A DNA stretch of 64,000 nt, taken from NCBI RefSeq assembly GCF_024662235.1, contig NZ_CP096276.1, positions 4,650,001 to 4,714,000 on the forward strand. Direction: 5' to 3'. The DNA is from Pimelobacter simplex (GTDB lineage: Bacteria; Actinomycetota; Actinomycetes; Propionibacteriales; Nocardioidaceae). The first letter of the stretch is position 1, and each line of letters opens with the position of its first letter. The translations under genes were made by a program, and so were the position numbers. Positions 25,488-33,292 of this stretch are shown in pieces. Under the pieces are notes generated by a model that saw nothing but the letters and a program-made list of their open reading frames with translations, ran no database searches and was not told the origin of the DNA.

Positions 25488-25710
25488 GCAGGCTCAGCAG
25501 CACCGGCACCGCGAACGCGAACAGCAGCACCCACGCCACCACCCGGTGCGAGCGCTTGCGGCTGTCGAGCGCCCCCGCCAGCTCGAGCATCGCGCCGTCG
25601 GGGACCGACCGGCTCAGGCCCATCCGGCGCGCGTCGTCGGGGATGTGATCGGCCTGGGTCCAGGCGACGGCTCCCCGGTCGTCGGGGCCGTCGTCGTCGC
25701 GGCGCTCCAT
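25471..25710 (-). CDS. Small C-tail-anchored membrane protein (79 aa)
   Basis: The acidic N-terminus (MERRDDDGPDDRG) and central helical region (DGAMLELAGALDSRKRSH) precede one strong C-terminal membrane helix (VVAWVLLFAFAVPVLLSLLSLL). No family is recognised. ATG 25710 is the most natural start, as upstream sequence loses coding character. It overlaps the end of the convergent neighbour by 17 bases. It lies just outside the lower-GC island that follows. Confidence 0.5.
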   Translation of the reverse strand: MERRDDDGPDDRGAVAWTQADHIPDDARRMGLSRSVPDGAMLELAGALDSRKRSHRVVAWVLLFAFAVPVLLSLLSLLR

Positions 25711-25994
25711 GGCGCGGATCGTACGTCCTATCGGACGGGACCGACAGAGTGCCCAGTCAGTGTCGGCAGCATCGGGGCCGGCGGACCCTCGAAGCCGCAC
25801 GTCACTCCCGTCTGCGTGGCATGGTCGACCTCCACGGTGCGAGACCAGCATGACCTCTGCAGAGAGTCCCTCATCACATGTCGCCGAGAGCGCGCTCTCG
25901 GCGACACCGACTGGGGTCGCCTGACCGACCGAATCACCACATGGCGGGCGCGTTTCAGTTCTGGGTACCTCCGTGGGACCCGCCGTCAACAGGC
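25711..25994. other. Gene-free stretch containing a 28-base perfect palindrome
   Basis: No convincing gene is seen. The stretch marks the left border of a lower-GC island. At 25879-25906 it contains a perfect 28-base palindrome with half-site TGTCGCCGAGAGCG. This could be a protein-binding or recombination site, or the hairpin of a transcript from the toxin/immunity pair, which ends at 25995. Confidence 0.6.
25879..25906. repeat. 28-base perfect palindrome
   Basis: TGTCGCCGAGAGCG is followed immediately by its exact reverse complement, with no loop bases. There is no T-run on either side, so a classical terminator is unlikely. It lies about 90 bases downstream of the immunity gene stop, near the island border. 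Confidence 0.85.
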
Positions 25995-26285
25995 CTAGGT
26001 CAGCTCGAACCATTCCATGGCTTTGCTCCAAACTGCGTCGAACTCTTCCGCAGTGATCTCCTCTGCCAAGAACTGACGGTCATCGTTGATTTCGTCAAGG
26101 GACGGCACTCGATCCAGCCCTAGGAACGTCCTTCCGGTTTCAATACCGTTGCCAGCGAGGTCGAGATGACCGTCTGCGTACTCGTCGACTTTTCGAGTCT
26201 CCCAGCCGTCACCGTCAATCTCGCTGAACAGCACAACGGGAAACTCCGCGAGGCCGTGTCGCCAATGGACGCGTTGGTACCTCAC
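25995..26285 (-). CDS. DUF6881-like probable immunity protein (96 aa)
   Basis: A small acidic protein whose pattern resembles the DUF6881 family: YQRVHWRHGLAEFPVVLFSE, then DGDGWETRKVDEYADGHLDL, and the C-terminal helix EITAEEFDAVWSKAMEWFEL. Members are often found beside polymorphic toxin genes. The start is taken as GTG 26285, overlapping the toxin stop; GTG 26294 would add three residues. Codon use and base composition are less GC-rich than neighbours, in keeping with transfer. Role: likely antitoxin/immunity against the upstream ADP-ribosyltransferase. Confidence 0.65.
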   Translation of the reverse strand: MRYQRVHWRHGLAEFPVVLFSEIDGDGWETRKVDEYADGHLDLAGNGIETGRTFLGLDRVPSLDEINDDRQFLAEEITAEEFDAVWSKAMEWFELT

Positions 26286-26728
26286 TAGTTCCACCCTGCA
26301 CTAACAAGGCGCTTGGTGATGTCCAGCGGCTCCCCAGACTGATTCACGTACACCCCTTCCCGCCCCTTGACAATGCTCAGACCTGAAACGTCGATCTCCA
26401 AGAAGTTGGTGAACTTCCGACCCTGAAACGGAATGCCCAGGAAACAGGCCGAAAGCTGAGCACAAGTCTTCGTCCCGGGAAGAATATCGGTGAGATACTG
26501 ACCATCGCCGTACCGTGCGTCCTTAGGACTGACCTTTTTCAAGGACGGGTTTAGTTTTCCGCTGTCAAGAATTCCTCGCATGCCGGCTTCGTCAGTGTAG
26601 TGGAAGAGGCTCAGTCCACCCTTTCCTGCTGCGGGCGCGGTGCGTGCCGCCCTCGCTGCCGTCGCTGCCATGCCTCCACTGACCGCTGCGAGCGCGATGT
26701 CGGCAGCGAGCCACGATGAAGCTCCCAT
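26285..26728 (-). CDS. Orphan polymorphic-toxin C-terminal module, HYD1-type ADP-ribosyltransferase (147 aa)
   Basis: The core LSLFHYTDEAGMRGILDSGK with later DARYGDGQYLTDI matches the Tox-ART-HYD1 family, an ADP-ribosyltransferase fold used as the tip of secreted polymorphic toxins. The N-terminal 35 residues (LAADIALAAVSGGMAATAAR) look like the Ala-rich pre-toxin linker of such giants. The large N-terminal delivery part is missing: an in-frame stop lies about 50 bases upstream of TTG 26749, and the frame collides with an opposing gene remnant. So it is a cut-off toxin tip that may be silent or may be a donor cassette. ATG 26728 is used; the true start is uncertain. Lower GC than surroundings. 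Confidence 0.7.
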   Translation of the reverse strand: MGASSWLAADIALAAVSGGMAATAARAARTAPAAGKGGLSLFHYTDEAGMRGILDSGKLNPSLKKVSPKDARYGDGQYLTDILPGTKTCAQLSACFLGIPFQGRKFTNFLEIDVSGLSIVKGREGVYVNQSGEPLDITKRLVSAGWN

Positions 26729-27599
26729 CAGCACCGATGCCGAGCTCAACGGTCGGAAGTACGTGGGGCTGGGCGGCTATCAGCTCGAAGCCGGGCCCAA
26801 CAAGGTCAAGATCAGGTTTCCTGACGCCTCTGCTTCCACTCCGGCGACGGTGAAGCTCGACTATCTTCGTCTGACACAGATCCGGTCCGGCGAGTACTCC
26901 TCGCTGCAGGCGGCGTTCAACAACGACGGCATCGTGAGTGAGAGCTGGTTCAACCCGATGGGGCTGGAGCCGGCTCGACCTGCGGTGGGCAGCCAGCCAG
27001 CCCAGCCCAACCGAGCTCTCTCCCAGCAAGCTCTCGCCGCCGCCGGGGTCGTGCCTGGCCAGAACCTCACGGCCACGTTCAGTGACAATGCGGGCGCGCC
27101 CGCGACGGCGACCTTCGCGATCCCGGCACAGGGCGCCGATGGGCTCGACAACGTCATCGCGGCCGGCCAGGAGATCTCCCTTCCCAATGTCGTCGCGGAC
27201 CACGTCGACCTGTTGGTCGCGGCGTCGTGCGGCAACGTCAGCCCGGAGCTCTTGCGCCAGTTCGACCTGCGGCAGCTGGCCGAGGGCGGTGGGGAACCAT
27301 CGGTTCGGAACTACATGGTCCCGTACACGGTTCCCGAGTGGCGCGACCCCTTGACCGCCACCAACGACCCTGCGCCGGCGATCAGTCTCAACCGGTTCGT
27401 CAGTGGCGCCACCGCAACGGTCGTCAACGCTCCGGCCGGCCTGTACGTGATCGAGATCGACGTCCTGGCAGGCCTCAAGGGTCGTCCGCTCAAGAGCATC
27501 ACCCTGCCCAGCACGGGCGCCACGCTCACGACGACGGCGTCCGGTTGTGACCAGCCGCGGCTCCACGTCTTCTCGATCACCACGAGAAGCGATCAGTGA
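26640..27599 (+). pseudogene. 3' remnant of a secreted carbohydrate-active (glycoside hydrolase-type) protein
   Basis: The frame is open from 26640, but convincing protein begins near 26737 (AELNGRKYVGLGGYQLEAG). That segment looks like the end of a CBM35-like beta-sandwich (TPATVKLDYLRLTQ). After it comes a domain resembling the one found at the C-end of actinobacterial glycoside hydrolases (SLQAAFNNDGI, LSQQALAAAGVVPGQNL, GLDNVIAAGQEISL). No catalytic domain is left. The first ~30 codons are antisense to the toxin module, although they could pass for a signal peptide (AALAAVAAMPPLTAASA). I read it as a broken gene fused at a rearrangement junction; a short secreted binding protein is the alternative. 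Confidence 0.55.
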
Positions 27600-27618
27600 C
27601 AGCCACGAGATCCTGAGC

Positions 27619-27658
27619 CCGAGTGCCCCGGCAAGCCAGCCGGGGCACTCGGTCTTTT
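27619..27658 (+). terminator. Strong intrinsic terminator
   Basis: A perfect 14-base-pair stem (CCGAGTGCCCCGGC with its reverse complement at 27639-27652) with a six-base loop is followed by TCTTTT. It lies 20 bases after the stop of the 27599 frame, so a transcript of that remnant was once, or still is, terminated here. It also sits between convergent genes and may protect helD. Confidence 0.88.
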
Positions 27659-27659
27659 C

Positions 27660-29885
27660 TCAGCTGATCGTCGTGAGCAGCTGCGTCGCCCGAGTCAGTA
27701 CGACGTACAACGTCGCCCGCCCCGTCTGCGACTCGTCCTCGATCTCCTGAGGACGCACCACCACGATGCCGTCGAACTCCAGCCCCTTGGTGTCCAACCC
27801 CGTCAGTACGACGACCCGGTCGTCCCCCGAGGGCGTCACCGACGAGTCCACGGCGGCGCGGGCGCCGGCGGCGTCGTCGGCGAGCTCGGGCCAGGAGGCG
27901 AGCCAGGCGTTGACCTCGGAGCGCCGGGCCACCGGTACGACGATGCCCACGGTCCCCGAGACGGCCTCGGCGAGCTCGAGGACGGCTGCGCGGGTGGCGG
28001 ACTCGAGGTCGGCGCCGTCGGCGAGGACCACCTCGCGCGGAGGCACGCCCGTACGGCGGACCGCGTCGGGCAGGTCGGCGTCGAGGCCGACGCGTTCGGC
28101 GTAGGCGGCGGCGTGGGCGTAGATCTCGGCCGAGTTGCGGTAGTTGGTCGAGAGGTGGAAGCGGTGGATCTGCTTGCGCTCGAGGGCTTCGCCGCGGGCG
28201 GCGTCGGACTCAGCGGGGACGGGCCAGGAGGACTGGGCGGGGTCGCCGACGATGGTCCAGGAGGCGGTGCGGCCGCGGCGGCCGACCATGCGCCACTGCA
28301 TGGGCGTGAGGTCCTGGGCCTCGTCGATGAGGACGTGGGCGTAGCCGTCGTCCTCGATGCTGCTCACCGGGGGGCGCCAGGCGCGGCCGGCGGGGGCGTA
28401 CTCGCGCTCCGAGGCGGTCATCAGCTCCTGGATGTCGACGGCGCCCTCGATGAGGGCGAGCGGGTCGTCGCGCTCGTCGTCGGCCTTCTGGGGGACGTCG
28501 CCGAGGGCGTAGCGGAGCTCGTCGAGCAGGGGCACGTCCTCGATGGAGATCTGGCCGCTGATCGCGCGGGTGGGGTCGAGGCCGGCCCAGGACTTGGCGA
28601 GGAGGCGCTGCTCCTCGGCGCTCAGGATGCCCTCGGAGACCCGGGCGAGGAGCTCGGGGTCGCGCAGCCAGCAGAGCACGGTGGCGGCGTCGAGCGGCGG
28701 CCACCAGGACAGCGCGAAGTCGAGGAAGTCCTGGCGGGAGAGCATGTCGTCGTTGAACTTCTCGCGGCCCTGGTCGCGGCCGCGCTCGCCGCGGACCTGG
28801 CGCCAGAGCGCGTCGAGCAGGGCGTTGGACACGCGCGGGAGCTGCTTGTTGCGCAGGCCCTGGGACATGAGCTGGCGGCGGACCTGGCCGAGCCGGCCGC
28901 GGTCGAGCACGAGCCGGTCGTCGCGCCAGAAGACGCGGTACTCGCGGGGGCTGCCGGGCGCCTGCTGCCGGGCGGTACGACGCATCACCTCGGCCATGCG
29001 CGCCGAGCCCTTGACGTCGGCGACGGCGGGCTCGTCGTGGCGGGTGGCGCGCACCTCGTCGACGACCTCGCCGAGGCTGCGCAGGGCGACGGCGGTCTCG
29101 CCGAGGGAGGGCAGCACGCGCTCGATGTAGCGCATGAAGACGCCCGAGGGGCCGACGACGAGGACGCCGCCGCGCTCGTAGCGCTGCCGGTCGGTGTAGA
29201 GCAGGAAGGCCGCGCGGTGCAGGGCGACGACGGTCTTGCCGGTGCCCGGGCCGCCGGAGATGCTGACGACGCCCTTGGAGGGCGCCCGGATCGCCTTGTC
29301 CTGCTCGGCCTGGATGGTCGCGACGATCGAGTGCATCGAGCGGTCGCGGGCGCGGGAGAGCTGGGCCATGAGCGCGCCCTCGCCGATGATCGGGAGCGCG
29401 CGGCCGGCCTCCTCGGCGACGGCCATGCCGTCGGCGTCGAGCAGCTCGTCCTCGACCCCGACGACGGAGCGGCCGGCGCTGCGCAGCACCCGGCGGCGCA
29501 GCACGTGCTGGGGCTCGGCGGCGGTCGCCTGGTAGAACACCGCGGCGGCGGGCGCGCGCCAGTCGATCAGCAGCGAGTCGTGCTGGTCGTCGCGCAGCCC
29601 GATCCGGCCGACGTAGCGGGGCTGGACGTCGACGGCGGCGTCGAGGTCGAGCCGGCCGAACACCAGGCCCTCGTGGGCGGCGTCGAGCTGGGCGATCCGC
29701 TTCGCGGCCTGGAAGACCATCGCGTCCCGCTCGACCAGACCACCTTCGTGCCCGAGGTGCGCACGCGAGTGCCCCTCACGGGCGAGCGACTGGGCGGCCT
29801 TGCCGGCCTGCTCCAGCTGCCGATAGACCCGGTCGACGAAGGCCTGTTCTTCCGCGACCTCGCGCTCCACCAGCTCGTCTGCCAC
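27660..29885 (-). CDS. helD: HelD-like RNA polymerase-recycling ATPase (UvrD/SF1 fold, 741 aa)
   Basis: SF1 helicase-like motor of the HelD type, which removes stalled RNA polymerase from DNA. The N-terminal coiled-coil arm (EREVAEEQAFVDRVYRQLEQ) inserts into the polymerase channel. Next comes QHDSLLIDWRAPAAAVFYQA, then Walker A GGPGTGKTVVALH (near 210), Walker B HVLIDEAQDLTPMQWRM, and the late SF1 motifs VVLTGLDTKGLEFDGIVVV and LYVVLTRAT. Length fits actinobacterial HelD. GTG 29885 is selected because AGGGG lies eight bases before it. In actinobacteria related proteins can give rifampicin tolerance; none of that is visible here. Confidence 0.86.
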   Translation of the reverse strand: MADELVEREVAEEQAFVDRVYRQLEQAGKAAQSLAREGHSRAHLGHEGGLVERDAMVFQAAKRIAQLDAAHEGLVFGRLDLDAAVDVQPRYVGRIGLRDDQHDSLLIDWRAPAAAVFYQATAAEPQHVLRRRVLRSAGRSVVGVEDELLDADGMAVAEEAGRALPIIGEGALMAQLSRARDRSMHSIVATIQAEQDKAIRAPSKGVVSISGGPGTGKTVVALHRAAFLLYTDRQRYERGGVLVVGPSGVFMRYIERVLPSLGETAVALRSLGEVVDEVRATRHDEPAVADVKGSARMAEVMRRTARQQAPGSPREYRVFWRDDRLVLDRGRLGQVRRQLMSQGLRNKQLPRVSNALLDALWRQVRGERGRDQGREKFNDDMLSRQDFLDFALSWWPPLDAATVLCWLRDPELLARVSEGILSAEEQRLLAKSWAGLDPTRAISGQISIEDVPLLDELRYALGDVPQKADDERDDPLALIEGAVDIQELMTASEREYAPAGRAWRPPVSSIEDDGYAHVLIDEAQDLTPMQWRMVGRRGRTASWTIVGDPAQSSWPVPAESDAARGEALERKQIHRFHLSTNYRNSAEIYAHAAAYAERVGLDADLPDAVRRTGVPPREVVLADGADLESATRAAVLELAEAVSGTVGIVVPVARRSEVNAWLASWPELADDAAGARAAVDSSVTPSGDDRVVVLTGLDTKGLEFDGIVVVRPQEIEDESQTGRATLYVVLTRATQLLTTIS

Positions 29886-30039
29886 CGACGTGACCCCTAC
29901 CGTCCGCACTCGTGTTCTGACCACCACATCCCCGATGCGGCAAGCCACCAACTCTACAGGCCGGGACAGAGCCGTAGCGCGCTGCCAGGTTGTTGGTTGA
30001 ATATCAGCAAGGCATCGCTGCGTCCTAGGGGGGAACACG

Positions 30040-30666
30040 ATGAGAACGACGCCTGCGGCTCCGCCGCGCAAACCGAACAAAAGAGGGGTGGCAGCTCGCG
30101 AGAAGCTGCTCTCCACCGCGCTGGAGATGCTCGGAACCGGGAGACCGGAGACCGTCTCCATCAACATGGTCGCCAAAGAGGCGGGGCTCAGCTGGGGCTC
30201 GGTCCAGAACCTCTTCGGCGATTCCGACGGGTTCTGGTCCTCGGTGGTCGAGCTGATCATCGACGCCGGACCCCAGCTGTGGGCCGCGCCGGAGAGCGCC
30301 ACCGTGCAGGGCCGGGTCGCCGAGGTGGCCCAGCTCTACCGCTCGGTGCTCGCCTCGCCGTACGGCGTCGCGATCGAGACCGTCCGGGCCGGGCTTCCCC
30401 GGCCGCTCGACGTCCTCGCCGAGTCGCACCCGCGCACGTCCGCCTCGCTGGCGAGGCTCGACGAGCTGTGGGCCGAGGCCTTCCTGCACTTCTTCGCCAC
30501 GCTCGACGGTCCACCGGTCGACGCCGACCGCGCCTCGGACGTGGCCGCGCTGCTGCCCAGCGCCCTGCGCGGACTGCGTGCCGACGAGCAGTTCGGTACG
30601 ACGGTCGACACCGACCGCGCGCACCGGACGCTGGTCACCGCGCTGACGACCTACCTGGAGGGATGA
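30040..30666 (+). CDS. TetR family transcriptional regulator (208 aa)
   Basis: HTH domain at about residues 20-65: REKLLSTALEMLGTG, TVSINMVAKEAGLSWGSVQN, LFGDSDGFWSSVVEL. The remaining helical part is a ligand domain (PRTSASLARLDELWAEAFL). GGGGGGAA lies upstream of ATG 30040. It is divergent from helD and convergent with the LLM oxidoreductase, whose promoter has a TetR-type dyad. The 154-base gap upstream holds only promoter-like sequence. Targets and ligand unknown. Confidence 0.88.
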   Translation: MRTTPAAPPRKPNKRGVAAREKLLSTALEMLGTGRPETVSINMVAKEAGLSWGSVQNLFGDSDGFWSSVVELIIDAGPQLWAAPESATVQGRVAEVAQLYRSVLASPYGVAIETVRAGLPRPLDVLAESHPRTSASLARLDELWAEAFLHFFATLDGPPVDADRASDVAALLPSALRGLRADEQFGTTVDTDRAHRTLVTALTTYLEG

Positions 30667-30687
30667 GCCGGGCGGACCCCGGCAGGA

Positions 30688-31572
30688 TCAACCGGCCAGC
30701 AGCGCGCGTGTCGGCGCGATGACGTCCGCGCCGAACCGGGCGATGCCGTCGAGCTTCTGCTCCAGCGGCGCGTGCTGCGGGTAGTAGTACATCCACGGCA
30801 TCGTCAGGCACATCGTGACGCCGCCGCGCGAGGCGCGGGCGAAGTCCTCGGGGAGCAGGGCGTCGGTCAGCGCCGGGGCGACCGCGAACGGCTCCTCGGG
30901 ATCGCGGCCGGCGGCCCGGCGCATCTCGCGCAGGCGCTCGCCGATCGCGATCGCCTCGTCGACGGTCGCCATGTCGCCGATCCAGCCGTCGTTGCGGGCC
31001 GCGCGGCGCAGCGCGACGTCGGACATGCCGCCGACCCAGACCGGGATCGGGCCCGGCGGCTCGGGCTTCATGACGAGGCGCTCGCAGCGGTAGAACTCCC
31101 CGGCGAACTCGGTCCAGCCGGGCTCCCAGAGCTCGCGCATGAGGTCGAGCCCCTCGTCGGTACGCCGCCCGCGGGTCGCGAAGTCCTCCTCGAGGAGCTC
31201 GAACTCGTCACGGCACCAGCCGACGCCGATGCCGAGCGCGACCCGGCCGCCGGACAGCGCGGCCGCCGTACCGACGGCCTTGGCGACGATGAACGGGTTG
31301 CGCATGGCGGCCACGTAGATCGAGGTGAAGAACTGCATCCGCGTGGTCACCTGCGACAGCGCCCCGATCGTCACCCACGGGTCGGGCCAGTCGACGTCGG
31401 TCTCCCAGCGCCGCCGCCCGTCCGAGGTGTAGGGGTACGGCGTCTGGATCGTCTCCAGGTCGACCACGTGGTCGGCCAGGCTGAGCGCGCTGATCCCCGC
31501 TTCCTCGGCGGCCCGCGCGAGCGGGACCAGCTGGTCGATCGGGTGGTAGGCGGTCACCATCGCGAAGTCCAC
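30688..31572 (-). CDS. LLM class (probably F420-dependent) oxidoreductase (294 aa)
   Basis: Luciferase-like monooxygenase TIM-barrel enzyme. The N-terminal AMVTAYHPIDQLVPLARAAE, TTRMQFFTSIYVAAMRNP, GGRVALGIGVGWCRDEFEL and IPVWVGGMSDVALRRAARN strings are typical of the F420-dependent group (TIGR03619-like). GTG 31572 is preferred: TAGGCT is exactly six bases upstream, so it is leaderless. A CTAGAAC-AG-GTTCTAG dyad lies just upstream of the -10 box. Substrate unknown; the operator type and nearby flavoprotein suggest lipid or steroid oxidation. Confidence 0.85.
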   Translation of the reverse strand: MDFAMVTAYHPIDQLVPLARAAEEAGISALSLADHVVDLETIQTPYPYTSDGRRRWETDVDWPDPWVTIGALSQVTTRMQFFTSIYVAAMRNPFIVAKAVGTAAALSGGRVALGIGVGWCRDEFELLEEDFATRGRRTDEGLDLMRELWEPGWTEFAGEFYRCERLVMKPEPPGPIPVWVGGMSDVALRRAARNDGWIGDMATVDEAIAIGERLREMRRAAGRDPEEPFAVAPALTDALLPEDFARASRGGVTMCLTMPWMYYYPQHAPLEQKLDGIARFGADVIAPTRALLAG

Positions 31573-31578
31573 GCGCGC

Positions 31579-31584
31579 AGCCTA
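31579..31584 (-). promoter_or_regulatory. -10 element TAGGCT for leaderless LLM oxidoreductase mRNA
   Basis: On the minus strand TAGGCT is followed by GCGCGC and the GTG start at 31572. The CTAGAAC dyad lies nine bases further upstream, in the -35 region. Confidence 0.5.
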
Positions 31585-31592
31585 GGCCAGAA

Positions 31593-31608
31593 CTAGAACA
31601 GGTTCTAG
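31593..31608. promoter_or_regulatory. KstR-like operator CTAGAAC-AG-GTTCTAG
   Basis: Perfect seven-base arms with two bases between. The inner 14 bases fit the published KstR consensus TnnAACnnGTTnnA of mycobacterial steroid and lipid catabolism genes. It overlaps the -35 region of the LLM oxidoreductase and the last codon of the upstream hydrolase. A TetR protein, possibly the one at 30040 or an unlinked KstR, should bind here. Confidence 0.6.
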
Positions 31609-32297
31609 AGGGTGACGCTGTGAACCGCCTCCTCGACCAGGTCCGCGATCGCCGCGGGCTGCGAGGCGAGCGAGGCGTGGCTGGCGGCGAGCTCGACGGT
31701 GCCGCGGGGCTCCATCCGCGCCGCCATCCGGCGCTGGTTGTCGGGGTGGATCATCCGGTCGTCGGCCGAGACCTGGTACCAGGACGGCTTGTGCCGCCAG
31801 GCCGGGTCGGTGACGGTGTCGCCGAACGTGCTGCCCAGCGGCGCCTTCTGGGTGACCCCCATGACCAGGGTCTCCTCGGCCGGCAGGTCCTGGGCGAAGC
31901 TCTCGCCGAAGAGCTCCGGCTTGATCCACAGCCGCCCGTCGGAGTCGGGCTCGATGTTGGCGAACGCCGCCGGCGGGTGCTCCTCGCTGATCTGGCCGGC
32001 GCTCTCGCCGGCGTCCGGCGCGAACGCCGCGACGTAGACCAGGCCGGCCACGTTGGGCAGGTTGCCGGCCTCGGAGATCACCGCGCCGCCGTAGGAGTGG
32101 CCGACCAGGACGACGGGTCCGTCGACCTGGCGGACCAGCTCCCGGGTGCGGGTCGCGTCGTCGGCCAGCGAGGTCAGCGGGAGCTCGACGGCGCGCAGGC
32201 CGCGGTGGCCCCGGCGGTCGAGCTCGACGATCACCTTGGCCCAGTGCGCGGCGCCGCCCCAGAAGCCGTGGACGAGGACGATGGTGGGAGTGGACAT
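31605..32297 (-). CDS. Alpha/beta hydrolase (230 aa)
   Basis: Alpha/beta-hydrolase fold with oxyanion loop VLVHGFWGGAAHW, nucleophile elbow GHSYGG (Ser near 89) and a late His in ASHASLASQP. It is close to the salicylate esterase/EstA-like small hydrolases (length about 230). Its start ATG 32297 is preceded by GAGGAG. It is divergent from the AraC gene at 32360. Substrate unknown. Confidence 0.88.
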   Translation of the reverse strand: MSTPTIVLVHGFWGGAAHWAKVIVELDRRGHRGLRAVELPLTSLADDATRTRELVRQVDGPVVLVGHSYGGAVISEAGNLPNVAGLVYVAAFAPDAGESAGQISEEHPPAAFANIEPDSDGRLWIKPELFGESFAQDLPAEETLVMGVTQKAPLGSTFGDTVTDPAWRHKPSWYQVSADDRMIHPDNQRRMAARMEPRGTVELAASHASLASQPAAIADLVEEAVHSVTL

Positions 32298-32359
32298 GGT
32301 GGCTCCTCGGTCGTGGTGCGCCGGTCGGCGCTGAAGTAGGGTGCTGCCACGCTAACGAG

Positions 32360-33292
32360 ATGACCGAGCAAGGAACCATGCCCGTGGCGCCTGAAAACAT
32401 TGCCGTTCCGCTTGACGGGGTCGACGCGTTGACCGACACGCCGGGCGACACGCCGGCCGACGCGTTGTCCGCGGTGCTCGAGATGATCCACCTGCGCGGC
32501 GCCGACGTGACCTCGGTCCGCGAGGAGGGCCGGCGCGTCGTACGCCACCCGCGCGGCGACCGGGTGCTGCACCTGGTCGTGACCGGCACCGTCGAGCTGC
32601 GCACCGGCGACGGCGCCACGAGCGTCGAGGTCGCCGCCGGCGACCTCGCGCTGATGGCCCGCGGCGGCGCCCACCGGCTCCACCCGGGGCCGGGCGCGCA
32701 GTGGCTCAGCGGCCGATTCCTGGTCGACGAGGGCCTGGCCGCGCCGGTGCTCGCGGTGCTGCCGCCCGCCGTCCTCGTCCGCGCCGCCGAGGGCCCCGAC
32801 TGGCTCCCGCTGTGCGCCCGCCTGCTCGCCGTCGAGGTCGGCGACCCGCGGCCGGGCTCGCACGTGATGGTGTCGCGGATCCTCGACCTGCTCTTCATCC
32901 AGGCCCTGCGCGCCTGGTCGGCCCAGCAGAGCGCCGGCGCCGGCGGCAGTGGTTGGCTGGTCGCCGCCCTGGACCACCAGCTCGGGCCCGCCCTGACCGC
33001 GATCCACCTCCGGCCCGAGCACCCGTGGACCGTCGACCAGCTCGCCGACCTGGCGATGCTCTCCCGGGCGGCGTTCGCGGCCCGCTTCGGCCGGCTCGTG
33101 GGCGAGCCGCCGGGCCGCTACCTCCAGCGGATCCGCCTGGCCCGCGCCGCCGAGCTGCTCACCACGACCACCGACCCGGTCGGCGCGATCGGCCGCGCGG
33201 TCGGGTACGCCTCCGAGGCGGCGTTCTCCCGCGCGTTCTCCCGCGAGCACGGGACCGGGCCCCGCGCCTGGCGGAGCGGAGCCGGCCGATGA
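32360..33292 (+). CDS. AraC family regulator with N-terminal cupin (310 aa)
   Basis: The N-terminal half is a cupin_6-type sensor (VLHLVVTGTVELRTG, VAAGDLALMARGGAHRL). The C-terminal 100 residues carry the two AraC HTH motifs (TVDQLADLAMLSRAAFAARF and AIGRAVGYASEAAFSRAFSR). Related regulators control stress and aromatic genes. It is divergent from the alpha/beta hydrolase, the likely target, and its stop overlaps the next start (ATGA). Confidence 0.9.
   Translation: MTEQGTMPVAPENIAVPLDGVDALTDTPGDTPADALSAVLEMIHLRGADVTSVREEGRRVVRHPRGDRVLHLVVTGTVELRTGDGATSVEVAAGDLALMARGGAHRLHPGPGAQWLSGRFLVDEGLAAPVLAVLPPAVLVRAAEGPDWLPLCARLLAVEVGDPRPGSHVMVSRILDLLFIQALRAWSAQQSAGAGGSGWLVAALDHQLGPALTAIHLRPEHPWTVDQLADLAMLSRAAFAARFGRLVGEPPGRYLQRIRLARAAELLTTTTDPVGAIGRAVGYASEAAFSRAFSREHGTGPRAWRSGAGR

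Noticed and set aside
29947..29996. ACCAAC/GTTGGT inverted repeat between helD and the TetR gene
   Set aside because: Arms of six bases almost 40 bases apart are too weak to support an operator.
28113..30722. An 869-codon plus-strand frame across the HelD region
   Set aside because: It mirrors the HelD gene, contains no recognisable motif and runs through the divergent promoter and the TetR gene in another frame.
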